Shown here in pieces: positions 1 to 5,256 of a stretch of 6,602 bases of DNA. The stretch covers positions 1 through 6,602 of the forward strand of contig CAYTCV010000100.1 of NCBI GenBank assembly GCA_964436465.1. The letters are read 5' to 3'. Positions within the stretch are counted from its first letter, which is position 1, and every line of letters begins with the position of its first letter. The notes under the pieces are model-generated. The model did no database searches, was not told the origin of the DNA, and was given only the letters and a program-made list of their open reading frames with translations. The translations under genes were made by a program, and so were the position numbers. This DNA is from RBG-13-66-14 sp964436465 (GTDB lineage Bacteria > RBG-13-66-14).

Positions 1-125
1 CCTATCTCGGCCTGGACCTGTTCCCGCGGTTCGGGGGCGGCATCGGGATGACCCGGCTGGCCCGGGCGCTGCGGCTGCAGGAGGGGAAAGCGGCGCCGGC
101 GCTGGAGGCGGCCGAGCGCGGCTGA
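1..125 (+). CDS. 3' end of a class II aminoacyl-tRNA synthetase-like protein (AsnRS/AsnA-related)
   Basis: Only the last 40 codons are in the window, read from base 3 and ending in TGA at 123-125. The visible tail contains DLFPRFGGGIGMTRLARAL, which fits motif 3 of the class II aminoacyl-tRNA synthetase core (G-x-G-x-x-R, with the arginine contacting ATP). The GGGIGMTRL version resembles the asparaginyl-tRNA synthetase/asparagine synthetase A-like group rather than a typical AspRS or LysRS. After the motif there is only a short alanine-rich tail. The catalytic core's other motifs and any anticodon-binding domain lie outside the window, so a true tRNA ligase cannot be separated from an amino-acid-synthesising paralogue. 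The gene converges on the minus-strand hepT gene and ends 47 bases before the terminator hairpin. Confidence 0.65.
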   Translation, partial: YLGLDLFPRFGGGIGMTRLARALRLQEGKAAPALEAAERG

Positions 126-172
126 TAGGCGTCTCCACCGGTTGACGACGAAGACCGATGTCCGACATCGCG

Positions 173-204
173 TTGAAAAAACGCCCCTCGGGACGTTTTT
201 TCAA
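173..204. terminator. Bidirectional intrinsic terminator between convergent genes
   Basis: The arms TTGAAAAAACG (173-183) and CGTTTTTTCAA (194-204) are perfect reverse complements over 11 bp. The inner bases cccctcggga add two or three G-C pairs around a small loop. A six-A run precedes the GC core and a six-T run follows it, so on either strand the hairpin is followed by a U-tract. It lies between the stop of the plus-strand synthetase-like gene (125) and the stop of the minus-strand hepT gene (220), the right place to end both transcripts. Confidence 0.85.
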
Positions 205-219
205 GATACACGAACCACT

Positions 220-558
220 TTAATCTTCGCGCAGTAAGCCGCGCAGGTACTCGATTATTTTGGGTACTTCCGAATTGAGAGTATCCCAGACTATATCTAT
301 GTCAACAACGTCGTACTCGTGAATGAGAACGTCGCGCATTCCGGCCATCGCCGCCCAGTCCAAAGCCGGGTGATTCTTCCGCAGCTCGACCGAGAGTCTC
401 TTCGTTGCCTCTCCGATAATTTCAAACCTCCGTACAACGGCATCCTGAATCATTTTATCGGCCTCAATGTCCGTTTTACCTTGACCCCGAGTGTATTCCA
501 GGATGCGTTCCGCGGCTTCGAGGATATCTCCTAGGGAAGTCCTGTCACGCTTTTTCAT
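220..558 (-). CDS. hepT: HepT-like RNase toxin (DUF86 / HEPN family)
   Basis: A 112-residue, mainly helical protein of normal length for the HepT (formerly DUF86) branch of the HEPN superfamily. The catalytic signature R-x4-H-x-Y is intact as R75-DVLI-H80-E-Y82. In characterised HepT/MntA pairs this motif cuts RNA, and the tyrosine is the residue the partner AMPylates to silence the toxin. The ATG at 558 is supported by GAGGA at 565-569 with six bases of spacing. The gene starts inside the last codons of the upstream mntA gene (14-base overlap), the usual antitoxin-first arrangement with translational coupling. G+C is about 51% by hand count against roughly 70% in flanking genes, with A/T-ending codons, which suggests acquisition. 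Its transcript should end at the hairpin at 173-204. Family is secure; activity in the cell is inferred. Confidence 0.9.
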   Translation of the reverse strand: MKKRDRTSLGDILEAAERILEYTRGQGKTDIEADKMIQDAVVRRFEIIGEATKRLSVELRKNHPALDWAAMAGMRDVLIHEYDVVDIDIVWDTLNSEVPKIIEYLRGLLRED

Positions 559-850
559 ATATCGTCCTCGCTGTGTTGAGAATCTCCTCCCTGCGCATCG
601 CGTTACCGCTGTTCTTCAGGCCTCTCTTACTGATTAAATCTATTCTTCTGTCAAAAAGCCTACCCAATTCACCCCGGATGTTGACGAAATCCAGGAGCGT
701 TATCCGGGCTCCGGCCTCGAACTCCACCAGGAGGTCCACATCGCTCTCGGGACCCGATTCCCCCCGCAATACCGACCCGAAAAGGGAAAGCCTCTGAATC
801 CCCCACCGTCCGCACAGACGGCGAAGCTCTTCCTCGGGTACGTTCAACAT
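545..850 (-). CDS. mntA: MntA-like minimal nucleotidyltransferase antitoxin
   Basis: A 101-residue protein of the MNT nucleotidyltransferase family. The GSx10DxD signature is complete: G25-S26, ten residues, then D37-V-D39 in SDVDLLVEF. A third likely catalytic acid is D71 in RRIDLIS. In known HepT/MntA systems such a protein transfers AMP from ATP onto the HepT tyrosine and so neutralises it; the intact acids suggest an active enzyme. An open frame continues upstream to 1204, but the ATG at 850 is chosen because AGGAGG lies at 855-860, four bases away, and the extension would run through the L,D-transpeptidase gene. The start lies eight bases past that gene's stop, whose TAG overlaps the ribosome site. 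The 3' end overlaps hepT by 14 bases. G+C is about 55%, below its neighbours. Confidence 0.9.
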   Translation of the reverse strand: MLNVPEEELRRLCGRWGIQRLSLFGSVLRGESGPESDVDLLVEFEAGARITLLDFVNIRGELGRLFDRRIDLISKRGLKNSGNAMRREEILNTARTIYEKA

Positions 851-854
851 GATT

Positions 855-860
855 CCTCCT
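855..860 (-). promoter_or_regulatory. Ribosome binding site fixing the mntA start
   Basis: AGGAGG on the minus strand, four bases before the ATG at 850. It overlaps the TAG stop (861-859) of the L,D-transpeptidase gene, so ribosomes ending there could re-initiate on mntA. It rules out the longer reading frame that begins near 1204. Confidence 0.8.
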
Positions 861-1749
861 ACTCCGCCCAGATGACCGTGTCGCCCGGCGAAAGGTAGTC
901 GAAGACCTCCTCGATATCCGAATTCAGGGACCGGACGCAGCCGTGGCTGACGGCGGTGCCGATGGAGTCCGGCTCGTTGGTCCCGTGCATGCCGTAGGTC
1001 GGGAGGTCTATGCCGACCCAGCGCGAGCCGAGGCCGTTCTCCGGGTCGCCGGGCGGATATCTCCGGCCCTCCCAGCTCCAGGTCGGGTTTTCCTTCAGGC
1101 GGATAATTTCGTACACGCCGGGGGGCGTGGGCGACGCGGGTCCGCCGACGGCCACCGGCCAGGTCTTCACCGGCCGGTCGTCCACGAAGAGCGTGGCCCG
1201 GCAAAGGGAGATGTCCACGTAAATGACCGTCCCCTCGCCGTAGCCCATCCCGGAAAGCTCGTCGGGGGAGATTACCGGTGTCAGGCCGTCGGGCCAGGGG
1301 GCCAGCGTCTCCAGGTCGTAGTCGGCGCCGAGGACGAGGACGACGGCCGCCTCACTGGAGCCGGGAGGAACCGGCACCAGCCTCTCGGAGTCCAGGGAGA
1401 ACAGGAGCGCCACGTCCCGGGCGACCTCCCCGTAGGCCGGCTCGTAGAGGACCACCGTCCGCTCGGGGACCCCGTCCGGGGGCGGGGTGAAAAGCCAGCC
1501 GCGGGCGGCGGTGTCGTTGGCCAGGGCGGAGAGCCTCGCCTCCAGGGCGGCGTCGGACCCGCCGTCCGCGCGTTCGACCAGGAGCAGCAGGCGCGGCGGC
1601 GCCACGGGCGCTGCGTCCCCGGCGTCGGAACCGCCGCAGGCCGTCACGCCAAAGAGCAGAAGGAGCGCCGGGATTGCGCGGGCCGCCGGTTTCAAAAGGT
1701 CCCCCGTCGGGAGCGGATTAAAGAAGAGAGCCCGCCGGCTCCGCCGCAA
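859..1749 (-). CDS. Lipoprotein L,D-transpeptidase (YkuD domain) with a LytR_C-like N-terminal region
   Basis: A predicted exported cell-wall enzyme. The N terminus has a hydrophobic stretch (ALLLLFGV) and a lipobox VTA-C with the lipidated cysteine at residue 38, so the mature protein should be membrane-anchored. Residues about 53-145 look like a LytR_C domain: alternating short strands and helices, then AVVLVLGADYD, typical of that domain's end. Residues about 174-294 form a YkuD L,D-transpeptidase domain with TPPGVYEI, HGT (255-257) and SHGCVR (268-273), catalytic Cys271. Such enzymes make 3-3 peptidoglycan cross-links or attach proteins to peptidoglycan; which applies here is not visible. 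The start is uncertain. TTG at 1749 gives 296 residues; TTG at 1695 gives 278 and a classical 20-residue signal beginning MKPAARAIP. Neither has an ideal ribosome site. The stop is eight bases from mntA. Confidence 0.88.
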   Translation of the reverse strand: MRRSRRALFFNPLPTGDLLKPAARAIPALLLLFGVTACGGSDAGDAAPVAPPRLLLLVERADGGSDAALEARLSALANDTAARGWLFTPPPDGVPERTVVLYEPAYGEVARDVALLFSLDSERLVPVPPGSSEAAVVLVLGADYDLETLAPWPDGLTPVISPDELSGMGYGEGTVIYVDISLCRATLFVDDRPVKTWPVAVGGPASPTPPGVYEIIRLKENPTWSWEGRRYPPGDPENGLGSRWVGIDLPTYGMHGTNEPDSIGTAVSHGCVRSLNSDIEEVFDYLSPGDTVIWAE

Positions 1750-1775
1750 GGTCTCTTCCCCGAACGTTTAACAGG

Positions 1776-2246
1776 CTAGACGTCCCCCAGGGCGGTGCCG
1801 AGGAACTCGCGGAAGCGGTCGTTGGCCCGCCGAATCGCGTTGGAGTGCACCGAGAGAATCGCCCGGTACACCTTATGGGCCGAGGCGGGATTGGCCATCA
1901 TCGCCGCCCAGAAGTCGCTCTTCTCGATGATGACGCACTCGGTGTCCTCCACGGCCTCCACGGAGGCCGAGCGCTTGCCGCCGTCGAAGAGGGAAATCTC
2001 GCCGAAGAAGAAGTACTGGCCGAGCTCGGCGAGCTGCGAACGCTGGCCCTCCTCGTCGAGGGCCTTCTTGATGGAGACCCGGCCGGATTTGACGACGTAG
2101 AGCGGGCCGCCCTCGTCCCCCTCGTCGAAGATGACGCGCCCCTTGGGGAACGTCTCCAGGCGGGCGCTCCGGGCCAGGATTTCCAGCTCACCCGAGTCCA
2201 GGGTGTAGAACAGGTACGTTTTCTTGAGCACGTCCTTGATTTCCAC
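1776..2246 (-). CDS. Stand-alone cyclic-nucleotide-binding (CRP-type) domain protein
   Basis: A 156-residue protein made almost entirely of a cNMP-binding beta-roll (about residues 8-125) plus a C-terminal helix. The phosphate-binding cassette FGEISLFDGGKRSASV (81-96) aligns with that of E. coli CAP: E83 matches the ribose-contacting glutamate and R92-S93 the cyclic-phosphate-contacting Arg-Ser. Binding of a cyclic nucleotide is therefore plausible; which one is unknown. No helix-turn-helix follows, so it is not a CRP/FNR transcription factor but probably a signalling module acting on a partner. The start is GTG at 2246, with GGGAGG at 2253-2258, six bases upstream. It lies 66 bases after the DUF4388 gene and 26 bases before the L,D-transpeptidase gene as called, suggesting an operon, although a possible terminator lies between it and the DUF4388 gene. 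Confidence 0.88.
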   Translation of the reverse strand: MEIKDVLKKTYLFYTLDSGELEILARSARLETFPKGRVIFDEGDEGGPLYVVKSGRVSIKKALDEEGQRSQLAELGQYFFFGEISLFDGGKRSASVEAVEDTECVIIEKSDFWAAMMANPASAHKVYRAILSVHSNAIRRANDRFREFLGTALGDV

Positions 2247-2285
2247 CGGGCACCTCCCGCCGGGGGAGTAATTTTTCAGTCAATC

Positions 2286-2312
2286 AAAAAATCAGCCCGC
2301 CGACCGGTCGGC
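2286..2312 (-). terminator. Possible intrinsic terminator or operator after the DUF4388 gene
   Basis: A perfect 14-base palindrome, gccgaccggtcggc (2299-2312), begins immediately after the DUF4388 stop codon. On the minus strand a run of six T follows (2291-2286), seven bases beyond the stem. An alternative stem pairs AGCC with GGCT around a CCG/CGG core and ends nearer the T-run. The gap or the imperfect alternative makes this weaker than the hairpin at 173-204, so it could attenuate rather than stop transcription into the cNMP-binding gene. A palindrome this symmetrical could also be a protein-binding site. Confidence 0.45.
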
Positions 2313-3293
2313 TCAGCCCAGGATGCTGTGACCGCCCTCGTCGGCCAGGATGGAGGTCCAGTAAAGCTCCCGCTCCCGCGGCGCCGCGTCGTCAATGATG
2401 TGCTGGATGAACTCGTCCATGCGCAGCTCGTTCACCAGGTTGCGGTGGCGGGGGAAGTAGTTGGTGGTGATGTCCTTCAATATTTTATCCAGCTCGGCGG
2501 TCTCGATGAAAACGCCCACGGCCTTGTAGAAGCGCTCCAGGAGCCCGCCGAGGACCTTCAGGGCGTCGGCGCCCCGCTCGAACTGGCGGCGCAAAAGGTG
2601 CAGCGACTGGGCGCTCCCGCCCAGCTCCAGGTGCTCGAGCTGGGGGTTGTCCACGATGGCCTCGGAGAGCGTCTTTCCGAACATGCGTTCGGCGCCGTTG
2701 GTCGTCAGCCGCGTCTTCCCCAGGGCGAGCACGAACTCGTCGATTACGTGCACCAGCACCCGGACGACCTCGAGGGTCCGCACCAGACGGATGGTGTCCG
2801 ACACGACCAGCCCGAACAGGACCTGGAGGGTGAACCGCTCGGGCAGCGGGGAGGCCTTGACGATGTCGGTAATCGTCCGGTCGTCGTCTATGAGCGCGGC
2901 GATTTTCATCTCGTCGTCGGTCAGCTCGGCGATGGGAATCGAGGCCACCTGCGGGATGGCGTGCGGCGAGAGGAGCACCCACTGCATGGCCCGCGGGTCG
3001 GCGGTCTCCAGGGACCGGTTCATGAGCCAGCGGAAGGTGTTCATCTCGGGGCTTATGGGCGAGGCGACGTCCTGGGCCTCGTCGAAGGTGAAGTCGCCCT
3101 TGATGAGATTGAAGACGTGCCGTGAGCCGGTGACGTCGGGGTCCTGGGTGGCGTTCTGCAGCCGGCCCCGGATGAAGAAATAGTGCAGCTCCTTCCCGTC
3201 GGACCGCACGGTGAGGCGGCCGGAAAGGTTCTGGTGGACGATGTGCTGAAAAACGGTGCCCAGGGGCGTTTTGGTCAGGGAGCCCTCGAACAT
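2313..3293 (-). CDS. DUF4388 (PATAN-like) domain protein
   Basis: A 326-residue soluble protein. It opens with the typical DUF4388 pattern: FEGSLTKTPLGTVFQHI (2-18), then SGRLTVRSDGKELHYFFIRGRL (24-45, written here only to mark key Gly, Leu and aromatic positions) and a GDFTF strand at 66-70. Residues about 124-172 resemble the winged-helix-like segment often following this domain (LTDDEMKIAALIDDDRT, then a leucine-rich helix). The rest (173-326) is helical and I do not recognise it. DUF4388 proteins are generally linked to signalling and scaffolding with response regulators; the exact role is unknown. The ATG at 3293 is chosen because GGGAGG lies five bases upstream and a promoter just beyond. 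A longer frame to TTG at 3350 is rejected, since that TTG is the first half of the -35 box. The next gene encodes a cNMP-binding domain, suggesting joint signalling. Confidence 0.82.
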   Translation of the reverse strand: MFEGSLTKTPLGTVFQHIVHQNLSGRLTVRSDGKELHYFFIRGRLQNATQDPDVTGSRHVFNLIKGDFTFDEAQDVASPISPEMNTFRWLMNRSLETADPRAMQWVLLSPHAIPQVASIPIAELTDDEMKIAALIDDDRTITDIVKASPLPERFTLQVLFGLVVSDTIRLVRTLEVVRVLVHVIDEFVLALGKTRLTTNGAERMFGKTLSEAIVDNPQLEHLELGGSAQSLHLLRRQFERGADALKVLGGLLERFYKAVGVFIETAELDKILKDITTNYFPRHRNLVNELRMDEFIQHIIDDAAPRERELYWTSILADEGGHSILG

Positions 3294-3298
3294 CGCAG

Positions 3299-3304
3299 CC
3301 TCCC
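3299..3304 (-). promoter_or_regulatory. Ribosome binding site fixing the DUF4388 gene start
   Basis: GGGAGG on the minus strand, five bases before the ATG at 3293. It decides for this start over the upstream in-frame TTG at 3350, which has no comparable site. Confidence 0.8.
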
Positions 3305-3320
3305 GGAAGGTTCGGAAGTA

Positions 3321-3350
3321 ATCATATCCTAAAACCGGTCGGGCTGACAA
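3321..3350 (-). promoter_or_regulatory. Sigma70-type promoter for the DUF4388 gene
   Basis: On the minus strand TTGTCA (3350-3345, five of six matches to TTGACA) and TATGAT (3326-3321, five of six matches to TATAAT) are 18 bases apart. Transcription should start near 3314, leaving a leader of about 20 bases that just holds the ribosome site at 3304-3299. It is probably the main promoter of the minus-strand gene cluster. Confidence 0.75.
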
Positions 3351-3406
3351 GCCGCGTCCAAGCGTGGCCGCGCCGGAGGAACGACGTGGAGCGCCGCGCG
3401 GCGTTG

Positions 3407-3415
3407 TGGTAAAAT
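3407..3415 (+). promoter_or_regulatory. Extended -10 promoter for the plus-strand operon, predicted leaderless
   Basis: TGG followed by TAAAAT (3410-3415) matches an extended -10 element (TGn-TATAAT, five of six in the hexamer). There is no convincing -35 box at 16-18 bases. Transcription should start around A3422-A3423, two or three bases before the ATG at 3425, and no Shine-Dalgarno is present. The first mRNA of the operon would thus be leaderless or nearly so. Confidence 0.6.
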
Positions 3416-3424
3416 TCGTCCAAC

Positions 3425-4663
3425 ATGCACGCCCCCCGCCTGAAAGCCTTCCATCTCGCCCTGGCCCTCGCCGCGGCGGCCGCGCCCGCCCTCGCCCGGA
3501 CCGAGGTCAACGGCCAGACCTACAAGAACACCGACTACGGGTTCCAGGTCACCGCCCCCGCCGGCTGGACCATCACCCCGAACGTCGGGGCGGCCCTGGT
3601 CCTGGTGGAGAGCCCCGACGGCCAGACGAACTTCCGCGCCTACGGCAAGCTCCTGGCCGGGCTGACCTCCCCTGGCGAGCACCGCCGGGTGTCCAAGAAC
3701 CAGTACGGCATCCGCGGGCACGAGACGACGGTGCAGGCGCTCATCGAATCCTGGGAGGGCCGGGAGCCGGTTTACCTGCCGAGGCTCGGCGGGACCACCG
3801 TCCCCGAGCCGGTCGGGCCGGGACCGCTCGAGGACGAGGCCCTGCCCGATGAATCCCCGCCCGTCGCCGCCGAGACCGCCCCGGTGACGACCCCGGTGAC
3901 CGCCCCGCCGGTCGAAACCGACGCCGACGACAACCCCGACGCCGGCGAGGTCATCGCGGAGGACCTCACCGTCATGCAGGCGCTGGTGATGCTGCAGGGG
4001 ACCACCGGCGCCCCCTACGCCGACCCCGAGACGCGCCGCCGCCGGGAGGAGCTGGAAAAGGACAAACCGGCCGAGTCCACGGACCCCCTGGCCGCGGTCC
4101 TGGCGGAGCTGGCCGAGGCCAAGCCCTACCTGGCGGTGTACGAGCAGGAGCTGACCGACCCGGTCACCGGAGAGGTCCGCCGGACCACCCAGCTCGCCTG
4201 CTTCGTCGTGCGCAACATGGTCGGCTACACCTTCGTGGCCGCCATGCCCTCCGACCGCTTCGAAGAGAACCTCTGGGACATGGTCGAAATTTTCCAGTCG
4301 CTGCAGATTCCCACCCTGGAAGGCGGCAGCTTCTCCGGCACCGGCGCCCTGAGCATGGACCCCCAGACCACGGGGGTCATCGTGGGGAAGGTCCTGGTTC
4401 GGGGCACGCCGGTGCCCGGGGCCACGGTCGTGCTGTACCGGACGGAGGAGGACTACCGCGCGGGGCGGGTCTACAAGACGGTGACCTCGAATTTCATCGG
4501 CGAGTTCCAGCTCATCGGCGTCCCCCCGGGGACCTACTTCCTGTTGGAGGCCTCCGCCGACCTGGGCGGCGAGCTTCTGCACACCTACCTGCCGGTCACG
4601 CAAATCAAAGTACAGCGCGGGTTCGGCAGCTTCTACAACCTGGAGTTGGACCAGGCCCAATGA
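3425..4663 (+). CDS. Exported protein with PsbP/DUF1795-like region and C-terminal carboxypeptidase-regulatory-like domain
   Basis: A 412-residue protein with a clear Sec signal: MHAPRLK, a long alanine/leucine core and an ALA site cleaved near residue 24. There is no lipobox and no second membrane segment, so it should be secreted or periplasmic. The mature start, YKNTDYGFQVTAPAGW (33-48), resembles PsbP/DUF1795-type folds. The matching second half seems to lie at about 234-294 (YLAVYEQEL..., TFVAAMPSDRFEENL..., FQSLQ). Between them is a Pro/Thr/Ala/Asp-rich linker (about 120-175) and a charged segment (200-222). The C terminus (about 317-410) has the carboxypeptidase-regulatory or CnaB-like beta-sandwich pattern: G-V-I-V-G-K-V, then PVPGATVVLYR, then GEFQLIGVPPGTYFLLE. 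No catalytic motif is visible, so binding or scaffolding is likelier than enzymology. Its stop overlaps the next gene's start (ATGA). Confidence 0.75.
   Translation: MHAPRLKAFHLALALAAAAAPALARTEVNGQTYKNTDYGFQVTAPAGWTITPNVGAALVLVESPDGQTNFRAYGKLLAGLTSPGEHRRVSKNQYGIRGHETTVQALIESWEGREPVYLPRLGGTTVPEPVGPGPLEDEALPDESPPVAAETAPVTTPVTAPPVETDADDNPDAGEVIAEDLTVMQALVMLQGTTGAPYADPETRRRREELEKDKPAESTDPLAAVLAELAEAKPYLAVYEQELTDPVTGEVRRTTQLACFVVRNMVGYTFVAAMPSDRFEENLWDMVEIFQSLQIPTLEGGSFSGTGALSMDPQTTGVIVGKVLVRGTPVPGATVVLYRTEEDYRAGRVYKTVTSNFIGEFQLIGVPPGTYFLLEASADLGGELLHTYLPVTQIKVQRGFGSFYNLELDQAQ
3879..3902 (+). repeat. Two-copy 12-base tandem repeat in the Pro/Thr-rich linker
   Basis: Two adjacent copies of ccccggtgac plus two bases, 3879-3890 and 3891-3902, encode a PVT-PVT repeat in the low-complexity linker of the exported protein. 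It looks like ordinary replication slippage in a linker and could vary in length between strains. Confidence 0.6.
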
Positions 4664-5256
4664 CCAAAGACGGAACGACCGACCATCAGCGCGGGCTCCT
4701 GTGGCTCGTGGCGGAGCTTCTGGGCGAGGAGCGCCCCGACGGGCTGCAGCGCTTTTTAAAGGAGAGCACGCTCCACGCCGTCTTCTTCCTGGCCAGCGAG
4801 CGGAGACTCCTGCCCTACGACACGGCGCCGGTCCTCACCAACTGGCACGGCGACATCCGCTACGTCTGCCTGAGCCAGGAGGGGCTGGAGGACCTGGCCG
4901 CCCTGGAGCAGGGCGGTTTCCTCCAGCGCCTCGAGCTCACCGGCAGCCACCACGGCTTCTTCTCCGCCTACCGGATGACCGACGCGGGACGGACCGAGGC
5001 CGCCCGGACCCCGTCGGAGATGACCGCCGCCCTCTCCCCGCTCATCCTCTGCGCCTGCGGGGGCCGGTGGGTCTACATCACCGGCAAGGACCGCGTCATG
5101 CGGTACTGCCCCAAGTGCGGGACCGAGGAGGAGATTCACTGCCTGGACATCCCCAAGCTGCCCTATACCAGCACCCCCCGCTTCCCCCACCTCCTGGAGC
5201 TGGGCTTTCCCGGCGAGGACATGAAAGGGCTCCCCTTCCCCGAGGAGGGCAAGTGA
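4660..5256 (+). CDS. Cytoplasmic winged-helix-like protein with C-terminal zinc ribbon
   Basis: A 198-residue protein with no signal peptide or membrane segment, and no named family that I recognise. Residues about 8-112 are helical and end in a beta-hairpin-like stretch, GFFSAYRMTDAGR (99-111). Its Y-x-[LM]-T-x-x-G pattern is typical of the wing of winged-helix DNA-binding or adaptor proteins. Residues 131-153 form a likely zinc ribbon: CAC (C131, C133), then CPKC (C150, C153), with C161 nearby. The C-terminal 35 residues are proline-rich. The ATG overlaps the previous stop in ATGA and has only a weak GGAG 14 bases upstream, so translation is probably coupled. The next gene starts by a GTGA overlap. 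It could be a metal-sensing regulator or a cytoplasmic partner of the channel. The ribbon is well supported; the DNA-binding role is inference. Confidence 0.78.
   Translation: MTKDGTTDHQRGLLWLVAELLGEERPDGLQRFLKESTLHAVFFLASERRLLPYDTAPVLTNWHGDIRYVCLSQEGLEDLAALEQGGFLQRLELTGSHHGFFSAYRMTDAGRTEAARTPSEMTAALSPLILCACGGRWVYITGKDRVMRYCPKCGTEEEIHCLDIPKLPYTSTPRFPHLLELGFPGEDMKGLPFPEEGK
5242..5249 (+). promoter_or_regulatory. Ribosome binding site fixing the CorA-like gene start
   Basis: GAGGAGGG ends three bases before GTG at 5253 (its AGGAGG core at 5243-5248 is four bases away). It sits inside the last codons of the zinc-ribbon gene and selects this GTG over the much longer frame that opens at 4701. Confidence 0.75.

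Noticed and set aside
545..1204. Extended open frame in front of mntA (219 residues)
   Set aside because: The extra N-terminal part is antisense-free but out of frame within the L,D-transpeptidase gene and is arginine/proline-rich shadow sequence. The ATG at 850 has AGGAGG four bases upstream and begins the family domain.
943..1779. 278-residue plus-strand frame opposite the L,D-transpeptidase gene
   Set aside because: Arg/Gly/Pro/His-rich shadow; the minus strand encodes a full YkuD catalytic motif and a lipobox.
1776..2246. CRP/FNR transcription regulator
   Set aside because: The protein ends at residue 156, just after the first long helix, with no helix-turn-helix domain and no sign of a frameshift continuing one downstream.
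2247..2312. Separate promoter for the cNMP-binding gene
   Set aside because: TTGACT is present on the minus strand, but no acceptable -10 lies 15-19 bases downstream, where the sequence is C/G-rich. A promoter cannot be supported.
1845..3125. 426-residue plus-strand frame across the cNMP-binding and DUF4388 genes
   Set aside because: It spans two well-supported minus-strand genes and their gap, is rich in V/G/H/L/D as antisense shadows are, and shows no domain or ribosome site.
3329..4660. 443-residue minus-strand frame opposite the exported protein gene
   Set aside because: Its composition (His/Gly/Val/Arg-rich, repetitive) is typical of antisense frames in high-GC genes. The plus strand has a signal peptide and recognisable domains.
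4701..5252. Extended open frame in front of the CorA-like gene
   Set aside because: It reads the zinc-ribbon gene in another frame, giving an Arg/Pro/Gly-rich sequence with no domain. GTG at 5253 has a strong ribosome site and a GTGA overlap.
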